This document shows positions 36,690 to 48,917 of a DNA stretch of 64,000 nucleotides, piece after piece (within the stretch, counting starts at the first letter, position 1; each line of letters opens with the position of its first letter). This DNA comes from Atriophallophorus winterbourni. Taxonomy: Eukaryota > Platyhelminthes > Trematoda > Plagiorchiida > Microphallidae. The DNA lies in assembly GCA_013407085.1 (NCBI GenBank), contig JACCGJ010000584.1:120448-184447 (forward strand), in the 5' to 3' direction. Position numbers and translations under genes: made by a program. Below the pieces are notes generated by a model that did no database searches, had not been told where the DNA came from, and saw only the letters and a list, made by a program, of their open reading frames with translations.

Positions 36690-36985
36690 CCCCATGCATT
36701 AGCCATCACAATCAAGCATCGTCATCCATGGTAGAAGACCTCAAGCCTCCTAACATCTTCTGCGCGAACTGTCCAACATTCACTCCCGTATAGCAATACT
36801 GTCCTTACAGAGGTGGAATATATCATTCCTTCAATACCCAAGCTCAACTCACGTCTCTTCCAGAGGCACTTAAGTTTAGTGAATGCCAGTCTGGCCTTGG
36901 CAATTATGGACGTAATTTACTTTTCTACCCGACCCCCAGCAATCACAAGACTTTCTAGGTATATGAATTGCTCAACATGCTCGAG
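36690..36985 (-). mobile_element. RTE-like RT fragment
   Basis: Minus strand reads ECWTVRAEDVRRLEVF and the upstream part of the same family as 30375-30655 (shared blocks CAGAGGTGGAATATATCATTC, CTCAACATGCTCGA). Its right edge runs directly into the GATA microsatellite. Confidence 0.65.
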
Positions 36986-37052
36986 AATAGATAGATATAT
37001 AGATAGAATGATAGAGAGAATGATAGATAGATAGATAGATAGATATATAGAT

Positions 37053-37114
<62 letters not shown>

Positions 37115-37128
37115 GATAGATAGATAGC

Positions 37129-37212
<84 letters not shown>

Positions 37213-37257
37213 CAGATAGACAGATAGACAGATAGATAGATAGATAGATAGATAGAT

Positions 37258-37306
<49 letters not shown>

Positions 37307-37343
37307 GTAGGTAGATAGAGATAGATAGATAGATGGATAGATG

Positions 37344-37392
<49 letters not shown>

Positions 37393-37415
37393 ATAGATAG
37401 TTAGATTGATTGATT

Positions 37416-37486
<71 letters not shown>

Positions 37487-37487
37487 T

Positions 37488-37579
<92 letters not shown>

Positions 37580-37582
37580 CAG

Positions 37583-37662
<80 letters not shown>
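36986..37662. repeat. GATA-type tetranucleotide microsatellite, about 680 bp
   Basis: Long run of GATA/ATAG units with sparse variants (GACA near 37211-37230, GATT near 37404-37415, GGTA near 37306-37313). The minus strand stays open as a Tyr-Leu-Ser-Ile repeat because the unit is stop-free in that frame. That is not a gene. Confidence 0.97.
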
Positions 37663-37663
<1 letters not shown>

Positions 37664-37871
37664 TCTTTAATATTCATTTTATGTTTGTATTTTACGGTCT
37701 GCTTAGAGCAAGTTTCATTCCAAAAAACAAATTCAAGTTTTCTCGACCATTTTGTCCACTACGGAACATTTCCATGTTGACCTCAACGTATCAAGTTGAC
37801 GGTCAGTTTAGATCAGGTTACATTCAGAATAACATTTTTCTGTCGGCTAGTGTGTTTGCTTCGCACCCCTC

Positions 37872-38060
37872 CCATGTTGACCTCAATAGTTGGCAACACG
37901 TTTAGCCTTACCGTCCACCGGGTTTTCTAACCGAGCCGGAACATTCCCATGTTGACCTCAAGGGTTGGCAACACGTTTAGCCTTACCTCCACCGGGTTTT
38001 CAAACCGAGCCGGAACATTCCCATGTTGACCTCAATGTTTTGCAACAAGCTTAGCCTCTC
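37872..38060. repeat. 75-bp tandem repeat, about 2.5 copies
   Basis: Units begin with CCATGTTGACCTCAA at about 37872, 37947 and 38021 (periods 75 and 74). Each contains GGCAACACGTTTAGCC and CACCGGGTTTTC and AACCGAGCCGGAACATTC. A weaker partial unit precedes it near 37765. Confidence 0.85.
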
Positions 38061-38439
38061 GGCTGGTAGTATACCGTAGTCTGTACTTTTATTTAAGGTC
38101 ATATCTAAATCAAACGTAGGAGCAACAACAAATCAACGCATATGAATCTTGTAGGAAAAGTAAACTATTTTCATGAAAGTGGATAACGTTGTACGACCAC
38201 TGAGACGCATATGGCGTATTTTCGGAATGTGTTATATTATAACTGTAGATAAATCATTTTAAATGAACGAATCTTATCGTGAAATTGAATCCGGATAAAT
38301 GTTGATTGTACTGGATAGACTGTAAAGCTTGTTTCCGTCTGTATGGTGTCAGCAGGTGGAGACGGTAAGATGAGATTCAGCGAGCCTTATTTCAGTTGAT
38401 AAGTGGTACGCTAAACCATCGTTTGGCTTGTATAGCTGT

Positions 38440-38682
38440 CTATTAAACAAATAATTGGTTCCTATGTACACAAATTGCTACACCGTTGATGATTTGTTGT
38501 ACACTCAAACTTGTACGATCCTTCAAGGTCATATCGGAATTGAGTGACTTCCTCGCTAATTCTGAAACGCTTGTATTGCCCACGTTTGGGAACAAGGAGC
38601 TTACGTCACAGCTGACCATCATCTCATCCTCCTCGATTGTTAGGGTACTTAATCGACCAACAAAATCTAAAAGATAAAACTC
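38440..38682 (-). mobile_element. Penelope-like RT fragment
   Basis: Minus strand reads IEEDEMMVSCDVSSLFPNV followed by SVSELARKSLNSDM, the first catalytic Asp region of Penelope-like RTs. Similarity ends on both sides. A different, independently truncated copy from the element at 11.7 kb. Confidence 0.75.
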
Positions 38683-38689
38683 GGATGTT

Positions 38690-39435
38690 TATATTGGGCA
38701 AACGTCTAGCATTGCTCTCTTTCTCACAAAGCATGGTAACCGAATTTCAACTATGTACCCACCTTTAAAGCTTATTTATCCTGTCACATAACAAAATCCT
38801 ATTGAATAACAGTTATAAAAAGACTGTTTGATAAAAGGAAACATATATTTAGAGATTTAATCAACAAAATTTATCAGTTTTCTCAGTTTTGTTTTACTTT
38901 CAAATTGATATTCCGATGTAGCCAGTGACCCGAAATGTGAATACCTGTAAAACAGATCGGGTTATCTTTCGTGAGTGTTACGAAATAACACTAAAGAAAA
39001 TACTCACGTTATCACTGAGTGGTTTCACTGTTGCATGGATAGTTGCGATTGATAATTTTCACCTTTATCGGTTCTCCTCTCGATTGATTCGTTGGGGATT
39101 GCGATGGCGTATGGCGGAAAGAATAAGATAAAAAGTTTAATTAAGTGGCTACCAGTTTCAGAGTTCCCGCGTTCAAGCGAGCGTTTTGGTGATGTTGACT
39201 GGTGAACACTTTAGCCCGACACACTATGACCCAACCTTTTCACTCCGAATAAAATGCATTAACTTAAGGCCACAATTTCTTCTAAAAACGTTGTATCAAC
39301 TTCAAACAAAAATATAAACACTCTTCATGTGTTTTGACTGCGTGATCAATGCTGAGTTGATTAGGTTTGCGGGTTTGCATCAGCGGTTTGAATAGATTGG
39401 ATCACATTTTCGTGGTTATAATGCCAGCCCATTGA
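38690..39435. other. Unassigned intergenic sequence
   Basis: AT-rich, no feature recognised between the Penelope-like fragment and the CR1-like stack. Confidence 0.35.
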
Positions 39436-40320
39436 TTGTGCAGACAGTGTCAAGTTTATCGGATCACTGAACGAACAGGATCATTTTGAGGATATAGAAA
39501 AGGTCATCAAGTGGTCTTTCACGTGTGATCTACCAGTCAATTTCTCTAAAAGCTATCTTCTGTCCAAAGCTTCAACGAAGCTGCAGGTTGCTCGATCTGA
39601 TAACATTCTGGAGATAACTGGGGTATCAAAAGTCCGGGACTTAGGTATTGCGGTTTTTAGCGGACTTTGAGTGGGCTGATCAATGTGCAGCTGCTGCACA
39701 ACGCGCTAGTAACCAGCTCTTCCGCCTCCGATCAGTTTTATCCTGCAGATCCCTGGAGGTTTTCATCCCATTGTATAAAGCGATAGTGAGACCTCATCTC
39801 GAGTATTGTGTTCAAGTTTGGTCTCCTTACTTGGAAAAGGACATTGCCACGTTTGAAGGTGTTCAACGTCTAGCTACTCGTATGATTAAAAGGCAATCTG
39901 GGAAGTCGTATGAACAACGACTGTTGAGTCTAGATCTCTTCTCGCTAAAAAGAAGGCGACTACGTGGGGATCCGATCGAGACCTTTAAAATCCTTAGAGG
40001 CTTCAGTTCTATTGATCCGGCTGATATGTATGCTCTTGCGCCAGTGGTTGTTACTCGAGGCCATTCACTGAAACTGGCAAAGCAACATGTCAGATATAAT
40101 GCACGTGAGCACTTCTTCAGCGAAAGGGTAGTGAATCATTGGAACTGTTTGCCCGAAGAGGTAGTTTGTTCTACTTCAGTAACGTGCTTCAAAGATAGAC
40201 TAGACTCGATCTGGCGCTTTGTGTTTCCCAATTTTTATCCCTATTTTTTAGCTGTTCTTCAATTTGTCGTTGGAACGAACTAATGTCTCTCCTCACCTAT
40301 TGGGTGAGGGAGTTTTTCTG

Positions 40321-42679
40321 TTGGGATAGAATTTCTAAGTATTTAAACGAGTTACAAGACAAGCACGCTCCGCTGCAGTGTGTGAGAAGGCATCGGAGGC
40401 CACCCTGGTGGTCTCCTCGAGTCCGTAGGTCTACCCGTAAACGGGATCGTCTATGGCGGCAATATAAGCTATCCCTTAATTCTGGTTCTTGGGCCCGCTA
40501 CAAAACCGCTCGGAATGCCTGTGTTAAATTACAACGTTTGCTCAAACAGCATTTTGAGTTATCTCTAGCTAGGGATGCTAAATCCAACCCGAAAAGGTTT
40601 TATAGCTACGCACAGTCAAAAGGAAAAACTAGGGAAAACATAGGGGATTTGAAACTGTAGCACGGAAAAGTTGCCGATACCGACCTGTCTAAGGCGACTG
40701 CCTTCTCAGGGTTTTTCAGTAGCGTTCAACGACGGGATAATTCTTCAAACGCACCGTCAGGTCTGCTTAACCTGACACCTGGTGTTCATGTATTAGATGA
40801 GTTGTCCTTCAATGAGGCTGAGGTGTTTGACGCACTTATCCATGTTCGGGTCAACAAATCTGAGGGACCGGACGGCATCTACTCAATTATGCTTAAAAAT
40901 CTTGCCTCAGTGCTTGCTGAACCGTTTTGCCAGCTCTTCAATTCATGCCTGCAACTAGGAGTTGTTCCCAGTAAGTGGAGGGAAGCCATAGTCGTGCCAA
41001 TACACAAAGGCGGTTGCAGGTCAACTGTTGGTAACTATAGACCGGTCGTCTGACCAGCACCGTCTCGAAAGTAATGGAAAAACTGCTGCGTGATAAAATC
41101 TGTCAGCATCTTTGTCGGCATTCTCTGTTGAGTGTAACTCAGCATGGATTTCTTGAGGGTAGATCCTGTCTGACTAACCTCCTTAGCTTTCTCAATACTG
41201 CCACTAAAAGGATGGATGAAGGGAAGCCTGTCGAAGCCCTCTACCTAGACTTCAGTAAGGCTTTCGATTCCGTAAATCACCGCCTTCTAGAGATTAAGCT
41301 AGCAGCCAAAGGCATACGGGGTAGTCTACTTGCTTGGATAAAGGCCTTCCTTACAGGTAGGACATTCCGAGTGAGAGTAGGATGTACGCTGTCGAATCAA
41401 ACCGACGTGATCAGTGGTGTACCCCAAGGTTCGGTACTTGGCCCTCTTCTATTCCTGATTTTCATCGATGACTTGTCCTCTGAATTGAAGTGCCCATGCT
41501 TCATTTTCGCGGATGATGTGAAATTCATCGGATCAACGGATGAAGAGACCTTGATGCACGACCTTGAGCGGGTCATAAACTGGTCATACCAGTGGGATCT
41601 CCCACTGAACCTAAATAAGAGCCAACTCTTGTCAACACTGGTTGATAAGATTTCGGTCCAGGTGGCGGGGAATTCCCTCAGTGTTAACGCCACACAGTGT
41701 GTTAAGGATTTGGGTGTACTGGTTAGGGCTGACTTCAAATGGGAGGACCAATGTGCCGCTGCGGCTCAGCGTGCACGCAAGGTACTTTTTCGGCTGAAAT
41801 CAGTGCTATCGAGCAGAAGACCCGATGTATTCCTGCCACTGTACAAGGCATTAGTTCGGCCGCATCTCGAATACTGTGTTCAGTCGTGGTGTCCTCACTA
41901 CAAAAAGGACATCCTTCGACTTGAAAGTGTACAGCGCCTCGCAACTCGCATGATTGAAGGTCAGCGAGGGAAACCGTACGCTGTGCGCCTAATGTCTCTC
42001 GATCTTTTCTCCCTTAGGCGCCGTCGTTTAAGAGGTGACTTAATAGAAACCTTTAAGATCTTGAAGGGTTTGAGTGGCGTGCAAATGAACGACTTCTTTA
42101 CCTTAAGTCCCGAGCTGGGCACCCGGGGCCACTCACTTAAAATTGCTAAGAAACGATGTCGGCTAGACTCCAGGAAACACTTTTTCAGCCTTAGGGTTGT
42201 TAACTTCTGGAACATTCTTCCAGAAGAACTTATATCCTGCAGTACCGTGTCTAGTTTTAAGCAGGGGTTGGACCGCAACTGGGGTAAGTTGTTTCCTGAA
42301 TACTCTCCTTAATTGCTATACAAGCTTAGGTTTTTCATCTTTTAGCGTTATCCCGTAAATAAAGTGAGGGCTAGAGTTCTCTGTGTTTTTTATTTTTATT
42401 ATACACAATGCTACTTCAGCTAACCTCTCACCGTGCTGGTGAAGAGAAACTGCTTTTTCTTTTTCCAGCATCGGCTATAACGCGGTGCTTCCTAAGTTCA
42501 ACCCGGATAATCTCTTGGCTTCGCGATCGGCGAAGATTTCAAACAGACAAAAAGAATATACGTTTTGGCAGTGGTGAGTGCTTCTCTGCAGCTTTCCACC
42601 GAAAGAAATTCTGGACGCTCGATTGGCTTGTTAGCCACATACTGTCCTGTGCAAACTGAACTGAACTAAACTGAACTGC
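40321..42679 (+). mobile_element. CR1-like copy A1, 5'-truncated, RT almost intact
   Basis: Begins in the linker upstream of RT (PPWWSPRVRRSTRKRDRLWR) and runs to a CTGAACTGAACTAAACTGAAC tail at 42679. There is a stop after LKL (about 40658-40660) and a small frame change near 41047-41052. It sits inside the 3' UTR of copy B1. The 3' UTR includes CTCTCACCGTGCTGGTGAAG. Confidence 0.85.
41074..42312 (+). pseudogene. CR1-like reverse transcriptase, copy A1
   Basis: 412 open codons covering most of the RT: VTQHGFLEGRSC, EALYLDFSKAFDSVNHRLL, SGVPQGSVLGPLLFLIFIDD, FIFADDVKFIG (catalytic FADD intact), CVKDLGVLVRADFKWEDQC, RPHLEYCVQSW, VQRLATRMIEGQRG, GTRGHSLKIAKK and SLRVVNFWNILPEELI. The upstream part (40802-41053, SEGPDGIYSIM, IVVPIHKGGCRSTVGNYRPV) is in another frame because of a small indel near 41050. 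No endonuclease precedes it. Confidence 0.85.
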
Positions 42680-42827
42680 ATTCCATCCAAAGTCATACAA
42701 GGAGAATATTGAACCTACTATTCGAGGTGGTGGACGCTCTTTTGATTTACCACCGGAAGTATTCTGGACGCTCGATTGGCGACTCTGCCACATATCGTCC
42801 TGTGCTAACTGGACTGAACTGACTGCT

Positions 42828-44094
42828 CGCTACCAAACTAGGCTCTATGGGTATCGCTGGTCCTCTAAGGAACTGGATAGTAGGCTTCTTAAGCAACAGT
42901 TACTTTCGTGTCAGGGTGGGTAGTACGTACTCACTGAAAGTAAGGGTTACGAGTGTAGTACCGCAGGGATCAGTACTCGGGCCGCTACTTTTCCTTATCT
43001 TCATCGGTGACTTGGCAGCGGCGTTTAAGTGTCCCTGCTACATTTTTGCGGATGATGTCAAGTTTATTGGATCACCGAACGAACGTGATTTTATTGACGA
43101 TATTGAAAAGGTTATCAAGCGGTCTGTTACATGAGATCTACCAGTTAACTTCTCAAAAAGCTATCTTTTATCGAAAGTCGGCAAGAAGCTGGCGGTAGCT
43201 GGCCCAGATGGTACACTTGTGATAACTGGGGTGCCGAGAGTACGCGACTTAGGTATAGAGATTTCTGCGGACTTCAAATGGGCTGATCAATGTGCAGCTG
43301 CTGCATATCGTGCTAGGAGCGCGCTGTTTTGCCTTCGATCAGTTTTATCCTGCAGGTCCCCGGAGGTTTTCATACCGATATACAAGGCTGTCGTTAGACC
43401 TCATCTCGAGTACTGCATTCAAGCTTGGTCACCTTATCTTGAAAAGGATATTGCAAGGCTTGAGGGTGTTCAGCGCCTTGCTACTCGTATGATTGAAGGG
43501 CAATCAGGTAGATCTTATGAGCAAAGACTATTAAGTCTAGGGCTCTTTTCACTGAAAAGAAGGCGGCTGCGTGGGGACCTGATAGAAACCTTCAAGATCA
43601 TGGCCGGTTTTAGTACTGTTCACCCAGGTGAAATGTATGTTCTCGCACCCAATGTGGGTACTCGAGGTCATCCTCTGAAACTGGCCAAACAACATGTCAG
43701 GTCTAATGCTCGTAAACACTTCTTCAGTGAAAGAGTAGTAAGCTACTGGAACTGCCTACCTGAAGATGTCGTGAACTCTAACTCTGTAATGTGTTTCAAG
43801 AATAGACTTGATGCCGTATGGAGCTCACTATTTCCTGCATTTTGCCCCTAATTGAATAATGATATTGTATTTACCTTGTCTTTGAAATGCACTAATGTCT
43901 CCTCACCTTTGGTGAGGGGAGTTTTTGCTCTACATTCCAGGTAACCATCCTACCAGAAGAAATCTGTGAACCATTTTGTTTGAAGTGGTGGGCGCTCTTT
44001 TTGGCATACCACCGGAAGAAATCTGGACGCTCGATTGGCGACTCTGCCACTTATCGTCCTGTGCAACCTGAACCTGAACCTGAACCTGAACTGA
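42828..44094 (+). mobile_element. CR1-like copy B2, 5'-truncated
   Basis: Starts directly after the B1 tail, mid-RT: LATKLGSMGIAGPLRNWIV, VPQGSVLGPLLFLIF, FADDVKFIGSPNE (catalytic motif intact), a stop near 43132-43134, then 43219-43851 with RPHLEYCIQAWSPYLEKD and FSERVVSYWNCLPEDV. The 3' UTR has a hairpin (CTCCTCACC ... GGTGAGGGGAG, about 43899-43922) and ends in a CCTGAACCTGAAC tail. Confidence 0.85.
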
Positions 44095-45047
44095 CTTTCA
44101 AATGGGAGGACCAATGTGCCGCTGCGGCTCAGCGTGCACGCAAGGTACTTTTTCGGCTGAAATCAGTGCTATCGAGCAGAAGACCTGATGTATTCCTGCC
44201 ACTGTACAAGGCATTAGTTCGGCCGCATCTTGAATACTGTGTTCAGGCGTGGTGTCCTCACTACAAAAAGGACATCCTTCGACTTGAAAGTGTACAGCGC
44301 CTCACAACTCGCATGATTGAAGGTCAGCGAGGGAAACCGTACGCTGTGCGCCTAATGTCTCTCGATCTTTTCTCCCTTAGGCGCCGTCGTTTAAGAGGTG
44401 ACTTAATAGAAACCTTTAAGATCTTGAAGGGTTTGAGTGGCGTGCAAATGAACGACTTCTTTACCTTAAGCCCGAGCGGGCACCCGGGGCCACTCACTTA
44501 AAATTGCTAAGAAACGATGTCGGCTAGACTCCAGGAAACACTTTTTCAGCCTTAGGGTTGTTAACTTCTGGAACATTCTTCCAGAAGAACTTATATCCTG
44601 CAGTACCGTGTCTAGTTTTAAGCAGGGGTTGGACCGCAACTGGGGTAAGTTGTTTCCTGAATACTCGCCTTAATTGCTTTACAAGCTTAGGTTTTTCATC
44701 TTTTAGCGTTATCCCGTAAATATATGTGAGGGCTAGAGTTCTCTGTGTTTTCTGTTTTCATTATACACAATGCTACTTCAGCTAACCTCTCACCGTGCTG
44801 GTGAAGAGAAACTGCTTTTTCTTTTTCCAGCATCGGCTATAACGCGGTGCTTCCTAAGTTCAACCCGGATAATCTCTTGGCTTCGCGATCGGCGAAGATT
44901 TCAAACAGACAAAAAGAATATACGTTTTGGCAGTGGTGGGTGCTTCCCTGCAGCTTTCCACCGAAAGAAATTCTGGACGCTCGATTGGCTTGTTAGCCAC
45001 ATACTGTCCTGTGCAAACTGAACTGAACTGAACTGAACTGAACTGAA
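44095..45047 (+). mobile_element. CR1-like copy A2, 5'-truncated
   Basis: Begins at FKWEDQCAAAAQRARKVLF, directly abutting the B2 tail. It is almost identical to 41733-42679 of copy A1, with only scattered substitutions and two 1-base deletions near 44469-44476 that break the frame (PSGHPG instead of ELGTRG). Ends with an ACTGA tandem tail. Confidence 0.9.
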
Positions 45048-46424
45048 TGACCTTGATAGTGGCGTCTTTTCATATTTCTGTAAATAGTAATGCAATTATT
45101 AGCTAAATGTATCATTTGCGGTGGTCACTTTGTTACATATATTTGTCAATTCGCTTCAAGGCCTCAAATTTATTCTGTTCCGTTTTTCATTTCCCGTTTT
45201 ATTATGCACACTGTTCTGTAAATTTTTAAAATGATTTTCTTTATGTAGGATAATAAATACATTTGTATTTCTGATTTGACTGACCGATTTGGATTTTTCA
45301 GTATTTAGGTTTGGAAAAATCCACTCAACTATATCAACGCGTTATCAAATACCTAAATGATTCATAGGGCTCGCTGATCTATTGTTTTATCCGTATTAAA
45401 TCGCAAGTTCAGTTCAGTTCAGTTTGCACAGGACTGTATGTGGTTACATATTAAGCTTCATAGGTTTAGCAGTTAATGCAACGGAGATATCTTCACTAAC
45501 AACGCACGCATTCTGACAATTTTACTTAATTAGGATACTTCTACATGTAATTATAAACCATAACGGTTCCAAAGCAGAACACGTCAGCGACGTTAAGCAT
45601 GTATTAGAATTGTATACATATTCACGTGTTTGCATTAAAACAAAACAATAAAATAAGACATAAAACAATAAAAACCATAATACTCCCTCCTTAGAGCATT
45701 GGAAATCATTGAAACGTTCGAAAGAAAAGAAATAGTCAGATTAATCTGATTTGAATGTGTCGAACTGCGAGCCGTGACCCATGGGAGAAAGTTCATATAA
45801 TAGGATTGATTTGGTTGATTTTAACTCACTAAATACATTGTGAGTGAGTGAGGTTAAAGAAAAATGGTCAAGATCAAGGATATCGTTTTGAATGTGAGCG
45901 TTCAATGCTGTTTTTGCGTTATTAACGTGTTTGACGAAGCTGCATTTAAGTACTCTATTCTAAACTCATCTGGGTATCGCTTAGTTCCATAACAAAATAT
46001 CTTTGCGTACACTGAAATACTGTCAACATTGTCAGACATTAAAGCATGTACGATAGGGAAATGTAGTAATAACTAATAAGCGATGTTATTTGGAGCAATG
46101 CAGTTTTCCAAAAATGAAAATGATATTGCAATCAGTAATCTTGAAGCTTACACATTGCGGTATCTTGGCTATGTTCACTCAGTGGGTGCTATTGTGTCTT
46201 ATATTGATTCAAACCTATAAATACGAATTCCTGTTGTGAAACGTTTTTGTTTAGAAACTTACGCGTGGAAATATTAAGTAATTATTTGGATGAGAATGGA
46301 TTCCTATATAAGAAAGGTTGCAGTAAGGTTTCAGTGAGTTTTCACATGCAGCTAATTCCCGGTGACAAATCTTTTTAACATGGTCTTACCGACGCAGTAC
46401 AAAAGTACTGCACGGTTGCTTATC
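45048..46424. other. Unassigned intergenic sequence
   Basis: AT-rich. The only recognisable item is the short minus-strand CR1-like tail at 45406-45450. Confidence 0.4.
45406..45450 (-). repeat. CR1-like 3' tail, about 45 bp only
   Basis: Reverse complement reads ACAGTCCTGTGCAAACTGAA plus further CTGAA units, the extreme 3' end of the A-type element and nothing else: an extreme 5' truncation or a failed insertion. Confidence 0.6.
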
Positions 46425-47110
46425 TGTGCATCTGAACTATAGTAAATGTCATCTGTTGTCTGCAGCAGTTGACGCAATCACAGTGATTATCAATAACGGT
46501 TTGCTAGATATCAAATTGGTTAAGTGGGCCGAGGACTTAGACACAGTAATCAGAGCTGACTTAAAATTGGTTGGGCTAATCTGCGTGACAAAATGAAACA
46601 GAACTTTTCAGGTCTAAATCTTTCACAAAATCAGAACGTCGGATGTTATATACGCTGATTGTTAGGACTCATTTAGAAATCTGCGTCCTTGGCTAAAGCC
46701 CTTTATTTAAGAATGATATATTACTGCCAAAGGTGGGTTTCCAACGTTCAATTACCAAAATGTTTGTGGGTTTGGTTAAAAATCCAACAGGGGACGTTTA
46801 ATCTCAGGTTTGTTTTCACTCCCGTGCGAATGTCCAAGATGCGCCCAAATCCAAACCTTTGAATTCCTGAAAGATTTAGGCTCCATAGGCAGCTAAAATG
46901 TATTCTTTCTATCGTTGAACGTTTTAAATAGGAAAACACTGAGCTCACCAAAACGTATGGTCGTCTGAAGCAAAATTTCTTGAGCTTCTCAAATCAGCTG
47001 CCTGATGAGCTGATCGCTTGAAAGTCAAAAGACACGTTAAAATATGGTTTGAAAGCTTCGTGCCCCGAGGTTTTCCTGCAATATTCTTTCCAAATAGGTG
47101 ACTAGTTGCA
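46425..47110 (+). mobile_element. Degenerate CR1-like fragment
   Basis: Shares ATCTGAACTATAGTAAATGT and TGTCTGCAGCAGT with 9980-10030. Weak translated blocks near the end (FLSFSNQLPDELIA) fit an RT C-terminus. Heavily decayed. Confidence 0.5.
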
Positions 47111-47309
47111 GATAAATTTAGAATACAAATTTTTAGGTGAATTATTTCTGTTCCAAAAAATAAACAGTAGAAACAAAAAAGTTGCCATTATATCCGTTTA
47201 CTGTCTCGCTGTATGCATGATTCCTCCGCATCTGACATCACCTTCCTAATGAACAGTATCCTTTACTTTCTTTTACATTTGAAGTTACATTAACCTGTAT
47301 CCCCGATAG

Positions 47310-47490
47310 ACGGGTTCGCCAACTCTCGACATATCATTGCCTCTCGTATACGCCGAAGATATCAACGGACAAAATAATCAAATTTGACAGTGGTGGTCGC
47401 TTCGCAGAATGATTCTACCAAAAAACTTCTGGACGCTCTATTAATTTATCAGCCACTTACAGTCCTGTGCTAGCTGAACTGAACATCGTT
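47310..47490 (+). mobile_element. CR1-like 3' terminus, degenerate
   Basis: Contains TTGACAGTGGTGGTCGCTTC, CTTCTGGACGCTC and AGTCCTGTGCTAGCTGAAC, the pattern of the A-type 3' end, with no coding part. Confidence 0.6.
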
Positions 47491-48070
47491 TTAGAGAATT
47501 GACTTCAAGCCGAGATCTAGTTGTTTTGTGTTAAACCGTCCATTACCAGTTTTGTCAAATGACTAAAACAATCTGATAACGGTGTGACTATTTATAGATT
47601 GACTCTGCTCAGAAATTTGGGGTCCTCTTAAGCAGCGGTGTTTCTCAATAATCCGTTCTATTTACTCTACTGTTCTTGCTTCATCTTAATAACATAACAC
47701 GGAGTAATCTGTTTCTGAATGTGTTTTCCACAAAAAAACGATTTACTGTTAGCTTTATTTTTTACTTTTCTCTATTTCCAACATCAAACCATCTCGCTTC
47801 TTATCACTGTTGAACTCTTTCAGGTTAAGCCAGTGCATAGCCTCACGTATCTCTGTTCAACTAGACTATCACTAGACATAAAAATAACTAAGTAGATTGG
47901 CAGATCTAACCTCATTTTATCCTGTTTGAACTTCCATCTCTGAGACAACTCCAAGCTGACAATGAAGAAAAATTCAGAAGTAATCTGTCAACCTGGTTTA
48001 CAGTGCGTATTCACTTTACCGCAGCAGCGTCGCTTACGCTGACAAGGCATCAGCAAGTTGATAGATAGAA

Positions 48071-48400
48071 AGTGCTATGCGCCAGCTATCCGCTCACGGA
48101 AATTCTCCGGATTTTCCTGAAGTTTTTTCACGAAGCTTTTCCTGCAATCGGGTAACACACAAGGCAGTGGGGGTTAGAAATCAATGTTTTCCTTCCACTA
48201 GATGGACGAGCTCCATCTACAGAAAGAAAACTAAGATTAAGGCGTCAGTCACCCGCTATATTCCCTTCTATTTACAGTAAAAGCAGTTCCGCCGAGTTTG
48301 TGAAAGCCATGAGCTCGACTTTGTTGTCAGAGGCTATTTGGGATCACCTCAGATTGTGGCATAGCCTGTATTAACAGACAGAGGCCAACAGCCATCGAGC
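48071..48400 (-). repeat. Copy of the RTE-like leader / short derivative
   Basis: Matches the leader of the minus-strand RTE-like element in the same orientation: CACAAGGCAGTG, TTTTCCTTCCACTAGATGG, AAGCAGTTCCGCCG and TTGTTGTCAGAGGC blocks. It lies about 0.5 kb upstream of ETHE1. Confidence 0.65.
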
Positions 48401-48917
48401 ACACATAAACGACCACATGGATATCTTTATTTTGATTTTATTGATAGACGATTTTATCTAAAATTAAAACCATTGTGAAAATTGGTCAGTAAGTTGCTTC
48501 AGTTCATCATAGATTCCGTGCTACTCACGGTTTGTGTCATGCCACGGATATAATAATACTATGTATAAGCGATTTAACATTAGAATTTCGATTGGGCATT
48601 TCATTGAATGTCCAATGTTGAGAAACCAGATAAAATCATCATCATATTGATCCGATTGTGTGTGAGTTCTGATTTCTCCAGTAAAGTAATTAAATATCAA
48701 TAAACTTATTACGGTAATGTGCTACATATTTTTACACCGATTGCCGCATTATTTTACATTTCATCGTACTCTTTTACTTGTCAACGCTGTTAATCTTTAT
48801 AATTGTTTTAGCCGTCATTGTTTGAAAAAAATGCTTAGCTGTTTGCTATCCTTTTGCAATTTATTCTGAAAATTGGTTGGTATTAAATATTATCATCATA
48901 TTATCCCTTTTCCAGCT

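Larger units (their letters stand above)
39436..42827 (+). mobile_element. CR1-like copy B1, interrupted by copy A1
   Basis: The coding remnant starts at ADSVKFIGSLNE (FADD altered), with a frame change near 39645 and the RT C-terminus at 39648-40283 (RPHLEYCVQVWSPYLEKD, VTRGHSLKLAKQ, SERVVNHWNCLPEEV). Its 3' UTR hairpin region ends at about 40320, where copy A1 is inserted. The 3' UTR resumes at 42680 (CATTCCATCC ... GGTGGTGGACGCTCTTTT) and ends with an AACTG-type tail at about 42827. The uninterrupted order is seen in copy B2. Confidence 0.8.

Noticed and set aside
36955..37677. 240-codon minus-strand open frame rich in Tyr-Leu-Ser-Ile
   Set aside because: Pure translation of the GATA microsatellite; no start context or domain.
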